Positions 37,574 through 46,400 of a DNA stretch of 64,000 nucleotides are shown piece by piece (position 1 is the first letter of the stretch; the number at the start of each line of letters is the position of its first letter). Origin of the DNA: Azohydromonas caseinilytica (GTDB lineage: Bacteria; Pseudomonadota; Gammaproteobacteria; Burkholderiales; Burkholderiaceae_C); contig NZ_JABBFW010000014.1 of assembly GCF_012927045.1 (NCBI RefSeq), positions 1 through 64,000 of the forward strand. Reading direction: 5' to 3'. The translations under genes and the position numbers were made by a program. Below the pieces are notes generated by a model, which was given only the letters and a program-made list of their open reading frames with translations, did not search any database and was not told where the DNA came from.

Positions 37574-38332
37574 GGGGACAACTTTTGGGATCTTCTATCG
37601 CTATTAAGGCTCCAGAAAGCCCAAAAGCTGTCCCCCTTCAGGCCTTCCAAGCAGCAACGGGGACACCTTTTGGGATTTGCTGAGCCTTAAAGCGCACCGC
37701 GAAAGCCCAAAAGTTGGCCCTTTGGCTCTTCGAGCGGTGCATTGGGGTCAGCGTTTGGGCTCACCGGGTACCTAAGGCCTGCAGATTCCCAAAAGCTGTC
37801 CCCTTTCCATCTTGAATGCCCTCAAGAGGTACAGCTCTTGGGCTCCTGGCCGCTGCCCGCGCTTCATAAAGCCCAAAACCTGTCCCCTTGCGCGGTCCAG
37901 GCGCTTTGACGAGGACTTGCTGTCTGGTGCTGCAGCCAAGTCGAGCAGCTGGCCGAGGAACCGGAGTAAGTCCAAGTCCATGTGCGTAGATCGGGTAGCG
38001 CCTTGGCTTGGTCGGTACCGCAGGCAGTGATTGCGCGGGAGCGCCGGCTTCGCTTGTCCACGGTTGTGCTGCGTAAGGTTTCGTGCACTGCAGGCTCATC
38101 CCCGATCACCACGCCAACAGCCCAAAAGTTGGCCCTCAAAAGCCCATATCCACACCCCCAAAAGCCCAAAAGTTGACCCCCAAAAGCCCATATCCACACC
38201 CCCAAAAGCCCAAAAGTTGACCCCCAAAAGCCCAAAAGTTGTACCTCAAACGCTTCCAAGTGCTTGTCAGCAAAGAGAAAATCGAACCCTAAAGGTTTAA
38301 AACGTATTAAAGGTTCTTAAAGGTTGAAAACA
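37574..38332 (+). other. plasmid replication origin (oriV) with iterons
   Basis: At least eleven copies of a 16-base iteron, consensus CCCAAAAGYTGWCCCC, lie here in both orientations. Copies start at 37574(-), 37620, 37659(-), 37706, 37744(-, degenerate), 37788, 37827(-, degenerate), 37872, 38121, 38165, 38209 and 38231. Two 44-bp direct repeats at 38137-38224 each carry an ATATCCACA box, one base off the DnaA-box consensus. An AT-rich stretch with repeated TAAAGGTT lies at 38277-38332, a likely melting site. The rep gene follows at 38483. This layout is typical of Rep_3-type iteron plasmids. Confidence 0.88.
38137..38224 (+). repeat. two perfect 44-bp direct repeats in oriV
   Basis: The units 38137-38180 and 38181-38224 are identical in all 44 bases. 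Each holds a DnaA-box-like ATATCCACA (38146-38154 and 38190-38198) and one full iteron (38165-38180 and 38209-38224). Confidence 0.93.
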
Positions 38333-38405
38333 GGCCGTTGCCTTGCAAGGCGGAACCGAACAGCCCAAGACGCCACACCGCCACGGCCTTCGGCTGCCGC
38401 TGCGT

Positions 38406-38460
38406 CAACGTAACAGCGGCCACTTCGGATAGCGAACCGGTACACTACGATGTAACGTTG
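38406..38460 (+). promoter_or_regulatory. probable rep promoter with flanking inverted repeat
   Basis: CAACGTAACA at 38406-38415 and TGTAACGTTG at 38451-38460 form an inverted repeat with one mismatch. Between them lies a possible -10 box TACACT (38441-38446). Such a repeat over the promoter would let Rep or another repressor control rep. The -35 box is not clear. Confidence 0.5.
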
Positions 38461-38482
38461 TCCCGCTTTCTGGAGCTACCGC

Positions 38483-39787
38483 TTGAACCGCAGATCGCGC
38501 GAAGTCGCCGAATCGCCGCAGGGCAGTCTGCTTCCACCGGAGTCCCAAGAGCCCGACGACCTGTGGCGCAAGACCGTCAAGGTGGTGCACAGCGTCCCCC
38601 GCGGGCACTCGCTGACCGTGATGCAGCGCAAGATCGCCAACGCCTGGATGAAGCACGCGATCGAAAACCCACGTGGCCGTGACGGCTGGTGGCAGATGCC
38701 GCTGATGAAGCTGCGCCAGGAAACGGGCTTCGGAGGCTCGCACAACACAAAGCACCTCAAAGAGTCAGCGAAGGCGCTCATGCGCATCATCTTTGAGTTC
38801 GACGTGTTTGCACCTGGCGAGCGGCGGACCGACGAGTGGCAGGCGCAGGTGCTGTTTCACGGCGTGGCCCTGTCCCGTGGCTACATCCGCTGGCAGATCA
38901 GCGACAACATCTACCGCGAGCTGCTGCGCCCGGAGGTCTACGCGCTGATCAACATGGCTGTCATGCGCCGCTTCACCACCGCGGCGGCGCTGCAGCTGTG
39001 GGAGTTCTGCGTGCGTTTCGAGAACATCGGCGTGACCAAGAGGTTGCGTTGGGAAGAGCTGCGCGACGCCGTGCTCGACGGCGCTGGGAAGGCATCCTTC
39101 GCCGACTGGAAGGTGCTTAAGAAGCGTGCAGTCGTGCCTGCCATCGCAGAGATCAACGCCTGCTCGGACCACGACATCGAGCTCATCGAGTTCCGCGAGG
39201 GCCGCCGCATGGCTGAAGTCCAGTTCCGTGTGACGCGCAAGTCGCAGGACACCAGAGTTCCCCTCGAGGCCGAGCGGCTGGTCGAGCGCATCGTGCGGTT
39301 GGGCGTGCCGGCCATCGAGGCCAAGCGCATGGCCAGTCTCTACCCGGTACCGCGTCTGCACGCCGCGCTCCACTACACCGAACTGCGCCAGACCGACACC
39401 GAGCAAACCCCGCTGGAGTCGCCCGCCGCGTACTTTCGCCGTGCGCTGGAACTTGGCTGGGGTTACGCCGGCGACATCGGCTCCCTGCAAGTCATGCAGG
39501 CAGCAGGTCCCGTTGCCGCCGCGGCGGCCAACGACGTCGGCGCGCCGGACGCAAGCGACGCTGCTGCTACCAAGCGCCGTGAGCTCGCCAGAGCGCACTA
39601 CGACAAGCAGTCACCCACGGAAAAGGAAGCCCTGCGCGAGCGCTACAACGCCCAGCAGCACCTGCCCAACCTGCGCGTGAAGGCTCGTGTCTCCAAAATG
39701 ACCCAGGTCGCTTTCCTGAACTGGCTGGCCCGGGAACTCTGGGGCGATGAAGCGCAGGACGTGCGGCCCGGTACGCGACCCTGTTGA
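38483..39787 (+). CDS. plasmid replication initiator, Rep_3-like
   Basis: This 434-residue protein should bind the upstream iterons and start replication. The N-terminal half has the winged-helix pattern of Rep_3/RepB initiators (KVVHSVPRGHSLTVMQRKIANAWMKHA, then INMAVMRRFTTAAALQLWEFCVRF). The C-terminal half carries a helical region ending KMTQVAFLNWLARELWG. The start is probably TTG: TGGAG lies seven bases before it, and no ATG fits better. It is longer than many Rep_3 proteins. The gene lies 150 bases after the AT-rich part of the origin. Confidence 0.88.
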   Translation: MNRRSREVAESPQGSLLPPESQEPDDLWRKTVKVVHSVPRGHSLTVMQRKIANAWMKHAIENPRGRDGWWQMPLMKLRQETGFGGSHNTKHLKESAKALMRIIFEFDVFAPGERRTDEWQAQVLFHGVALSRGYIRWQISDNIYRELLRPEVYALINMAVMRRFTTAAALQLWEFCVRFENIGVTKRLRWEELRDAVLDGAGKASFADWKVLKKRAVVPAIAEINACSDHDIELIEFREGRRMAEVQFRVTRKSQDTRVPLEAERLVERIVRLGVPAIEAKRMASLYPVPRLHAALHYTELRQTDTEQTPLESPAAYFRRALELGWGYAGDIGSLQVMQAAGPVAAAAANDVGAPDASDAAATKRRELARAHYDKQSPTEKEALRERYNAQQHLPNLRVKARVSKMTQVAFLNWLARELWGDEAQDVRPGTRPC

Positions 39788-40023
39788 GGTGGCTCGACCA
39801 CAAGAGCGGCGCGGCGGATGTGGGGACGACTAGGCCTTTCGGATTGGAACCGCCTACCGCGAATAGGGCGGGTTTTCAGCATGGAAGCATGCTTGCATGA
39901 TAGAAATCTTGCCGCTTTGCCTTCTTGAAGGGCATTTCCTCTGTAACGGCCTCTGTGCTTCACCTTCAACAAACAGGATGAAGGCACTCTGGAGCCTGCT
40001 TAAACAGCAGTGAATAGCTAACC

Positions 40024-40797
40024 ATGAAAAAAGCAATCCAGTATTGTTATATGTGCGATAAGGTGGCTACCACCGATGAGCATGTGCCTCCGAGGTGTTT
40101 ATTTCCAGAAGCTAAAGAAATGGATGGCATCGACCTGAGAAAAAACCTAATCAAGGTTCCGTCATGCGTCGAGCATAACTGTGAAAAATCCGCTGATGAC
40201 GAATTCCTCATGGTGAGTATCGCGGGGATCGTCAGTAATAATTCAATAGGTTACCGACACGCTAAGCAAAAGGTTGAGCGGGCCGTGCGGCGGACTTCTT
40301 ATAAGCTGCTTGATAAAGTGTTTCGTCAAAAAGAGCTTGTGCGAATTGAACGGGAGGATAATAAGTTCATTGATTTGATCGTTGGAACGCCTGACTATGC
40401 GCGACTGGTTTCGTGTTTTGAAAAGATTGCCTATGGCGTGTACCGTGAGCACTTCGGGCATAGATTTGATGGGGCGGTGAAGCTTCATTTGGGTTTTTTG
40501 CACCGAAAAGAAAAGAACGGGCGCACCTTTAACTCGTTCATAAGGCACAAAACCAGTTTAGAGTTGGCTAACGAGCCGCGTTATGGCGAAAATCAGAAGG
40601 TATTCTATTACCAATTTACCAGGCCGGATGTGCATGGATTTTTCTTGCTGAATATGTGGTTTTATGAAGGGGTGGATGTCTACGTTTCTTTTATGCCTAA
40701 AGCTTCGGAAAAGAAAAATTGGCTTCCTATGAATTTAATTGAGGCTGGCATAAAATCATATATAAACCTCGATGGGAAAACATACGAATTTAACTGA
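40024..40797 (+). CDS. HNH-type endonuclease-like protein, AT-rich
   Basis: This 257-residue protein starts with a Cys/His block CYMCDKVATTDEHVPPRCLFPE and CVEHNCEKSADDEF. It resembles HNH nucleases that hold a zinc between two CxxC-type pairs, with DEHVPP as the first half and EHNCEKS as the second half of the active site. The rest is lysine- and aromatic-rich with no known domain. Its base composition is clearly more AT-rich than everything around it, so it was acquired separately. It stands alone between rep and an array of 19-bp repeats. A defence nuclease is plausible but not shown. Confidence 0.65.
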   Translation: MKKAIQYCYMCDKVATTDEHVPPRCLFPEAKEMDGIDLRKNLIKVPSCVEHNCEKSADDEFLMVSIAGIVSNNSIGYRHAKQKVERAVRRTSYKLLDKVFRQKELVRIEREDNKFIDLIVGTPDYARLVSCFEKIAYGVYREHFGHRFDGAVKLHLGFLHRKEKNGRTFNSFIRHKTSLELANEPRYGENQKVFYYQFTRPDVHGFFLLNMWFYEGVDVYVSFMPKASEKKNWLPMNLIEAGIKSYINLDGKTYEFN

Positions 40798-41367
40798 GCT
40801 TGGATTGATTTTTTTGCTTGATGTGCCTGGTTTTGGGGTTGGGGAGCGGCCAGAAACAGGGGCGAGCCCCCTACGAGGCCTGCGGCGCGGCCGGAAAGCC
40901 CGATTTCCGGTGGCGCGGGTACCAGCGCATGAAGTTCAGCATGTTGAGGTCCAGGGTTATTGCGAATAGGTCCAAGGTTTCTGCGAATGCGGCTGAAATT
41001 TCGACGGAAACCGATGAATGGTCAACGAGCCATTGGTTCCTTTCACGAATTCCTACGGCGTGAAGTTCCCATAAACAGGGAGCTTTCCCTGGACGATTCG
41101 TCGCCAAGCAGAACTGGGCACATTCGCATGAACCTTGGGCGCGCCAGCCGCGTTCGCAAGAACTGTGAGCCCAGGCATGTGTTCTGTGGCAGCGAGCCAA
41201 CACCGCGCTTCGAGGGCAAAAACACCGTTTTCCTTTGGCGCTGAGCCAGCTTTTCCCTGCTGGGCCGTTCGCAACAACCTTGGACGCCATTCGCAATAAC
41301 CTTGGGCCACACACAACAGCCAGACCACGCCGCGGCGCTCACGGCGGGCTGCGCATTCGATTTGGAG
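40798..41367. other. intergenic block with 19-bp repeats
   Basis: No gene is supported over these 570 bases. Several frames are open but have neither known products nor start signals. The main content is six copies of a 19-base repeat (40951-41307), listed separately. Confidence 0.5.
40951..41307. repeat. six copies of a 19-bp dispersed repeat
   Basis: The consensus is ATTCGCAAYAACCTTGGRC. Rightward copies start at 41122, 41152 (weak), 41267 and 41289. Leftward copies lie at 40951-40967 and 40970-40988. The last two rightward copies are only three bases apart. The repeats flank a gene-free stretch and are not part of a CRISPR, since spacers differ in length and orientation varies. Confidence 0.75.
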
Positions 41368-41556
41368 ATGGCCCGGCGCCACGTCGCCGAAGCCGAGGGC
41401 GTGCTCACCCGCCAGCGGGCCCTGCTCACGGCCCTGGCTGGGCTCGGACGCGACACCGAGGCGGCGTACAAAACGTTGGCGGTTTTCGAGGAAGTGCTCA
41501 ATGCCATGCGGCAGCACTTGGCGGTGGAGGAACGGCTCGTACAGAAGCCCCGCTGA
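41368..41556 (+). CDS. small helical protein, possibly a gene remnant
   Basis: This 62-residue protein reads MARRHVAEAEGVLTRQRALL, then a helix TEAAYKTLAVFEEVLNAMRQHL. That pattern is shared by many small hypothetical proteins of proteobacteria. A longer frame opens at 41302, inside a 19-bp repeat, so the true start is uncertain. Function is unknown. Confidence 0.45.
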   Translation: MARRHVAEAEGVLTRQRALLTALAGLGRDTEAAYKTLAVFEEVLNAMRQHLAVEERLVQKPR

Positions 41557-41868
41557 AGTCGGCTCACCACCCAGCGCTTGGCTGTCAGATGAAGAATCTC
41601 CTGTTCACGCCGTCCAGCACAAAAAAAGCCCCGGTCCTTGCGGAGCCGGGGCCTGTGAGCTGTACCAAGCATCAATGAAGTGCAGCTGCTTCGCAGCAAG
41701 CTAAGCCGCCCATCTTGCCCGCCATAGGCACCGAGCACGTTGTGGAAATCCACAAGCAGCTGAGCGCTGGGACGGGCCCGGGTTGCCAGCTGTGTGACAG
41801 CGACGGCGCGACTGCCCGGCGGGCCGGTCGTGCCGACCCAGCACACAGCTCCCACAAGAGGTAACTGG
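41557..41868. other. intergenic stretch containing the toxin-operon terminator
   Basis: These 312 bases hold no supported gene. A strong hairpin with an A-tract on its left (T-tract on the minus strand) lies at 41621-41652. The remainder shows nothing recognisable. Confidence 0.5.
41621..41652 (-). terminator. intrinsic terminator after the toxin-antitoxin operon
   Basis: On the minus strand a stem GCCCCGG / CCGGGGC (41652-41646 and 41634-41628) is followed by seven T residues (complement of 41627-41621). It lies about 220 bases after the toxin stop at 41869, with no other leftward gene between. Confidence 0.8.
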
Positions 41869-42309
41869 TCAGTCAGGCGTCTTGCCGTGATGGTGAAAGT
41901 TGTCGGCAATGCACTCGATCATCTCGACGAAATCCCTGTATTGGGGCTGCCAGACCTGGTGGGCGCCGGGATCGTTGATGAGCGTGATGAGCAGGTAGCC
42001 GAATGCCGGCGTGCCATCTGCGTAGAACAGGTAGCGGTCGCTGGTGCGGGTCCCGCGCCGCTTCCAGGCCTGAGTCCAGCGCTGCTCGGCGGCAGGCGTG
42101 AACAGGGGCACCATGTGCACGTGCCTCAGATGCCGGTTGCCCAGGCCGGCAGCATCTCGCCCGAACGCGAAGTGCTCCTTGCCAACGGCGGCCAGCGCTT
42201 TCCAGTCCCGGAATTGCTGGACGAGCGTCTGCTCGTCCAACCCGGACTCGCGCAGGTATTCCCGAAGGCCCTCTGTCAGGAGGACCTGGGGCCGAGGCGG
42301 CGCGCTCAC
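41869..42309 (-). CDS. YafO-family toxin of a type II toxin-antitoxin system
   Basis: This 146-residue protein resembles YafO, a ribosome-dependent mRNA nuclease. Shared features include the sequence around FGRDAAGL, then LRHVHMVPLF, SDRYLFYADG and LLITLINDPGAHQ. It is read leftward and overlaps the small upstream gene by four bases (ATGA). This antitoxin-first, toxin-second order is usual for type II pairs. YafO members cut mRNA on the ribosome and slow growth when the antitoxin is lost, which would stabilise the plasmid. Confidence 0.75.
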   Translation of the reverse strand: MSAPPRPQVLLTEGLREYLRESGLDEQTLVQQFRDWKALAAVGKEHFAFGRDAAGLGNRHLRHVHMVPLFTPAAEQRWTQAWKRRGTRTSDRYLFYADGTPAFGYLLITLINDPGAHQVWQPQYRDFVEMIECIADNFHHHGKTPD

Positions 42310-42626
42310 TTGGAGCCGTAGCGCTTGAGGAAGGCCTGCGAAACGTTGGCCAGAGAGAACCTCTCCCCGGCTTCGCTGATGCCTCGATGGAAAGCCGTTT
42401 CGGCCTCGCCGAGCACGGGTACTTCCCGCTCCGTGACCATGCGGCGACGCTGCACGACCTTCACCTTGAGCCGCTTGGGCAACGCGCCCGCACGGTTCGC
42501 CGCCACAGCCGGGCTGCCGTCCTTGCCTTCGAGCCGACGCACGGCCTTGTCCACCCGACTCTTGCGCGCAGCCGGTCCCATGACCGTCGAAGAGGCCAGG
42601 AGCTGAAATCGGGAGGGTTTGAGCAT
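42306..42626 (-). CDS. antitoxin partner of the YafO-like toxin
   Basis: This 106-residue basic protein sits directly before the toxin gene and overlaps it by four bases. It has no clear YafN/Phd-type DNA-binding region. The basic stretch KRLKVKVVQRRRMVTERE and the helical C-terminus (EAGERFSLANVSQAFLKRYG) could bind DNA or the toxin. The operon's T-tract terminator lies downstream. The assignment as antitoxin rests on position and size. A different fold from YafN suggests an uncommon pairing. Confidence 0.62.
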   Translation of the reverse strand: MLKPSRFQLLASSTVMGPAARKSRVDKAVRRLEGKDGSPAVAANRAGALPKRLKVKVVQRRRMVTEREVPVLGEAETAFHRGISEAGERFSLANVSQAFLKRYGSK

Positions 42627-42702
42627 GGTTGTTTCCTGGCCAGTACTGTACCCCAGAGCCGTTTAGGTATCAGCGGGCAGCTTACAGCGCATTGTAGTGC
42701 AG

Positions 42703-42722
42703 ATAATCCCCCATAATCTCCC
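42703..42722 (-). promoter_or_regulatory. tandem repeat before the antitoxin gene, possible operator
   Basis: ATAATCCCCC (42703-42712) and ATAATCTCCC (42713-42722) are consecutive 10-base repeats with one mismatch. A possible minus-strand -10 box TACAAT lies at 42696-42691. Many antitoxins repress their own operon through such repeats. Confidence 0.45.
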
Positions 42723-42864
42723 ATAGCAGGAAGAGCGAACAAGTTGGCTGCTGGGGACCAGCGGTCCGGCAAATTAAGCCTCGACAAGCGATTGCTCAGG
42801 ACAGGGTGCCGGGGCGCAGGCTTGCAGCCGTGCCGCTCTGGCAGCGGCCGCCTGGTGGAGCGGC

Positions 42865-43290
42865 ATGGGGCTCATCGCCGAACTCGAGGGCATCGTGGGC
42901 GCGGACCGGACCCCGTCCTCGTTCCTGGCGGCGTGGTTCGCGCCGGCCATCGCCGACCGGCTGCACCGGGCGGACCTGTTCACCGTGGCACCGCTCGTAG
43001 ACCGCATCCGCTTGCGTGCCGCGGCGCTGGTGGTCGGGCATCCCGGGCATCGGCGAGAGCAAGGGACAGCGCATCCGCCGCTTCATCAAAGCGTACCTGG
43101 CCCCCATTGCTGCTGCCTTGGCGCCCCCTGCCCCCGGGCGCCAATGCTCGGGGCAGCACACTGGTTGCCGTCACGTCGGCGCGCAAGGAACTGGGCGCGG
43201 TGCCGCTGGAGCAGCTGCACGTGCCCTGGGACCTCAGCGACGAAAACGTGAGGTTCCGCTCTCCCGTGGAGCGTTACGCCATCGCCGTGT
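42865..43290 (+). pseudogene. frameshifted relic of an integrase-like gene
   Basis: The three reading frames together give a recognisable order of segments. ELEGIVGADRTPSSFLAAWF is in the first frame, GIPGIGESKGQRIRRFIKAYL in the second, and ARKELGAVPLEQLHVPWDLS in the third. Segments of this kind and order occur in the N-terminal half of a phage-type site-specific integrase family of Burkholderiales. Two frameshifts separate them and no catalytic C-terminal part is seen. It is therefore a decayed recombinase gene and marks an old insertion. Confidence 0.6.
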
Positions 43291-43475
43291 CAATGTCGCC
43301 TTGCCCCAGTCAACGATCTGCTGAGCACCGGCACGGTCGTGGACGCCACGCCGATCTCCGCACCGAACCGCATGAGATGCCATTCAACGCTGAACAAGCT
43401 AGCAGATGGGTCCGTTGAGGATTTTGTTGTGCCACCATTTGCCGGTATCGTAGCCGCGGTAAGGCTGCAATCGAG

Positions 43476-46400
43476 ATGCGGTTGAATCTAGGCGAGACGA
43501 CAGCGGAACAGCAGGCAGCGGGTAGATGCGCCTATCGGGACTACCGGGCAACGCTGTTGACAACCGTCGCTACCAAACTGCCTGCAGGCAACCGGTATAG
43601 CGGGTGGCACGGACCTGACGACGCTGCGGCCGAGCCCGAGCATACGTTTAGCGTGTTCCGGCATCGAATCGAAGCGCTTCGCGAGCATCTGTACTACCAC
43701 TACTACGACAGTTGGCACGGCTTGGTGGAAGACCCCGACGCCCTCGCCCGCCGTGCGCTGGCCATTCCTGGCGATTTGCGCCTGTCCTACCCGCTGGCCG
43801 TCCGGATTTTCCACGCGGTGCTGGGAATATTCACCCCAGCGCGCGTAGCGCTCTGGATTGCCAAGCACCAGCTGCGCGGCGTGCGCTCTTATCGGGGGCG
43901 CCAACTCGTCTTCGCAGCTTTGGTGCGGCGTTGGTTCACCAGTGGCCGGCAACTGGAGTACACCCCAGCGCTCGACTTCATCTTCCGCCATGCCCAAGGG
44001 CCTGCCAGTCACGAGCTGCTCCAGAGCCTGGAACACAAGGATCTCTGTTGGCTGCGGGCCTGTTACAAGGTCGGCGAGCGCTCGATGGCGCAGCTTGCTT
44101 CCCGCCTAAAGGGGCCGCTCGAAGGAAATGACGGGCCGCTCGTCGAATTGCTGGTCGACGAGGGTGTCATCTGTTCAGCGGAGGAACTGACAGCGTGGCC
44201 GTGCCGGTGCCGCCCGGCCTACCTCCGTGTTATAGACCGGCATAGCCAACAGGATTTCGCGTCTGCCAGGACCATTGTGCGGCGCCTGGTGCAGCTCGGC
44301 GTGGCACCTGGGGCCATCGTCAACGCCTGCCAAGGCGGCACACCGGACTTTCAGCCGCGCCAGTTTGAGGAAAACCTGGCGCTGCTGGAGGCACACCGGA
44401 TCGAGGTGCGGCCACTGGCCGAGGCGGTCGGCAAGTTACTGTGGACCGCCCCTGCGGCACGGTGGCGGTTCCTGCTTGACATCTTGAAGTTGAACGATGC
44501 GGCCGAGTTAGCGCGGTTCACCGATTTTCTGGCCGCTCACGCCGAGCCGAACGCAAGGCTGGCCAACGCGCTTATCGAGCGCGGCACCTCACCGCAAGGA
44601 TTGGCCGCCTGCCAGTCGGTGCTGATGCTCGACACTCGCGACTCCGAGGCGCCGGTGCATGCGTTGCAGCGAATCGCAGGCCCCCCGTTCTCGTTTGGAG
44701 CCGAGGACTTCGGGCACGTGCGTGGCTACGCTCGCGACAGCAGCAGTCTTGACACCTTCCTCGACGCGCTGGCGCGGCACAGCTTGACGGCGCCGGCCGA
44801 GGTGCTGGCCTTTGAGCGCTGCTACCAAGCCTTCCAGTCCGAGTGGCTGAGCCCACTCCTCGATGTCGCGGTGCCCCGGCGTGGCCAAGCCACCGCGGCC
44901 GAGCTCGCGGACTGGGTCTACCGCGCCGGACGCATCGGGCATGTCGAGGCCTGCGCCATCGGGGCTCACCTGCTGGGCCTCCGCAGCCTGCCTGATCTTG
45001 AGCGCCTGCTCGCGGTTGCCCCGCTTGGTGCCTCGGTGCTCCGCTATCTGATTGTGGACAAGCGGCTCGCAACGCTCAAAAGCTTGTTGGACTGGTTCTA
45101 CGACCGCGCTGCCGGCGTGCTAGAAATGAAACTGTGGCGCCCATTGGGCGACTTTGAGCGCTTCTCGCTCGATGACGCCTTCGACCGGTGCTGCTACACG
45201 CGCGTCAGCCACAACATTTCATGTCTTCATGAGGCGGCCCACAGCCGCGTCCAAGCATTGCTCGGGCCGCGTCCCCTCGGCCTTGATGCGACGGCACTCG
45301 CGGCGTACGACGAGGCACGGCAGCAGGTCATCGAGACTCAGAGGCGCGCGGTGCTCGAGGACGCCGGCCGCATCATGCCAATGACTGGTGGTGTCCTGTT
45401 CACGAGCCTCCTGGAGGTAGCGAGCCCGGAACAGGCGGAAGCCCGCCTGGCTGTCGTGGCGCCGCTGCTCGACGAACTGCTCGCGGGACGCGGTCCAACG
45501 GACCCGACATTGGCTGACATCGAGGCGGAGGCAGTTGCCCTGGTGTACGAGACCACCCCAGGGAACGTGGAGCAGCTGTGGTCTAGCGTGACAGGCCGGC
45601 AGAGCGACTTAGCGAGCCTTGTCCTCGCCGACCACTATCCAATGCGTTGGCGGAAGGTGCACCGGCGCCTGCGCGATGGTGCACAGTTGAACATCAAGAA
45701 CCTGTCAGCGATCGCCCGCCTGCCGGCACTCGTCTCGAATATCCGCGCCCACTGGTCCAGCAGCATGTTCGACGCCTGCAAGGGGCTGCGACCGAGCCAG
45801 TTCCGGGCCGCCGCGGACGTCGACGGGCTCGCGCATCACTTGGCCGTGCTGTGCTCGCTCGCATATGGCGACGAGCAGGTCGACGGCAACCTGCGGCGAT
45901 GGGAACAGATACGGGAAAGTCTGCTCGCCGGCAGCGTACCGTACGAGGAGTTGGAACAGCTGCAGACGTTTATCGACACCACGCTGCCCGACGCGCTTGC
46001 CGTCCTCGCATCGTCGCGGTTGGGCCGGCTTTCTGACAACGACGCGCGCTTGCTTGAGCGGCAACTTGGGGCGCCGGTGCCCGACGATGTCGCGGGCATG
46101 GCCGCAAGGCTGCAGTCGGCGATCGCTGCCACCCTTCACAAGGTCCAGACAACCTCCCGTCGATGGCTCGCGCGCGAGCGCGGCAAGTTTCCAAAGGTCC
46201 GTGACGGGCAGGCAGAGACGGTGCTGCGCGCCATCGCTTCGAAGGCCCCAGCCACGTTCTTCGCGCGGCAGGCGGTCGCGCTGTGTACCCGCTACAACGT
46301 CGACATGTGGAAGGAGCCACGCCATAGCCACCTGGTGGTGTTCGACCCGGCCCAACGCTGCATGGCCGGCATGGCGATGCTTTTCCTGGAAGTCGTGCCA

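Noticed and set aside
37574-38246. Repeats that look like a CRISPR array
   Set aside because: The repeats are 16 bases, vary in orientation and have no unique equal-length spacers. They lie before rep and are iterons.
41043-41909. Minus-strand frame of 288 codons across the 19-bp repeats
   Set aside because: Its product only reflects translated repeats and the antisense of the small gene at 41368, and it crosses the terminator at 41621.
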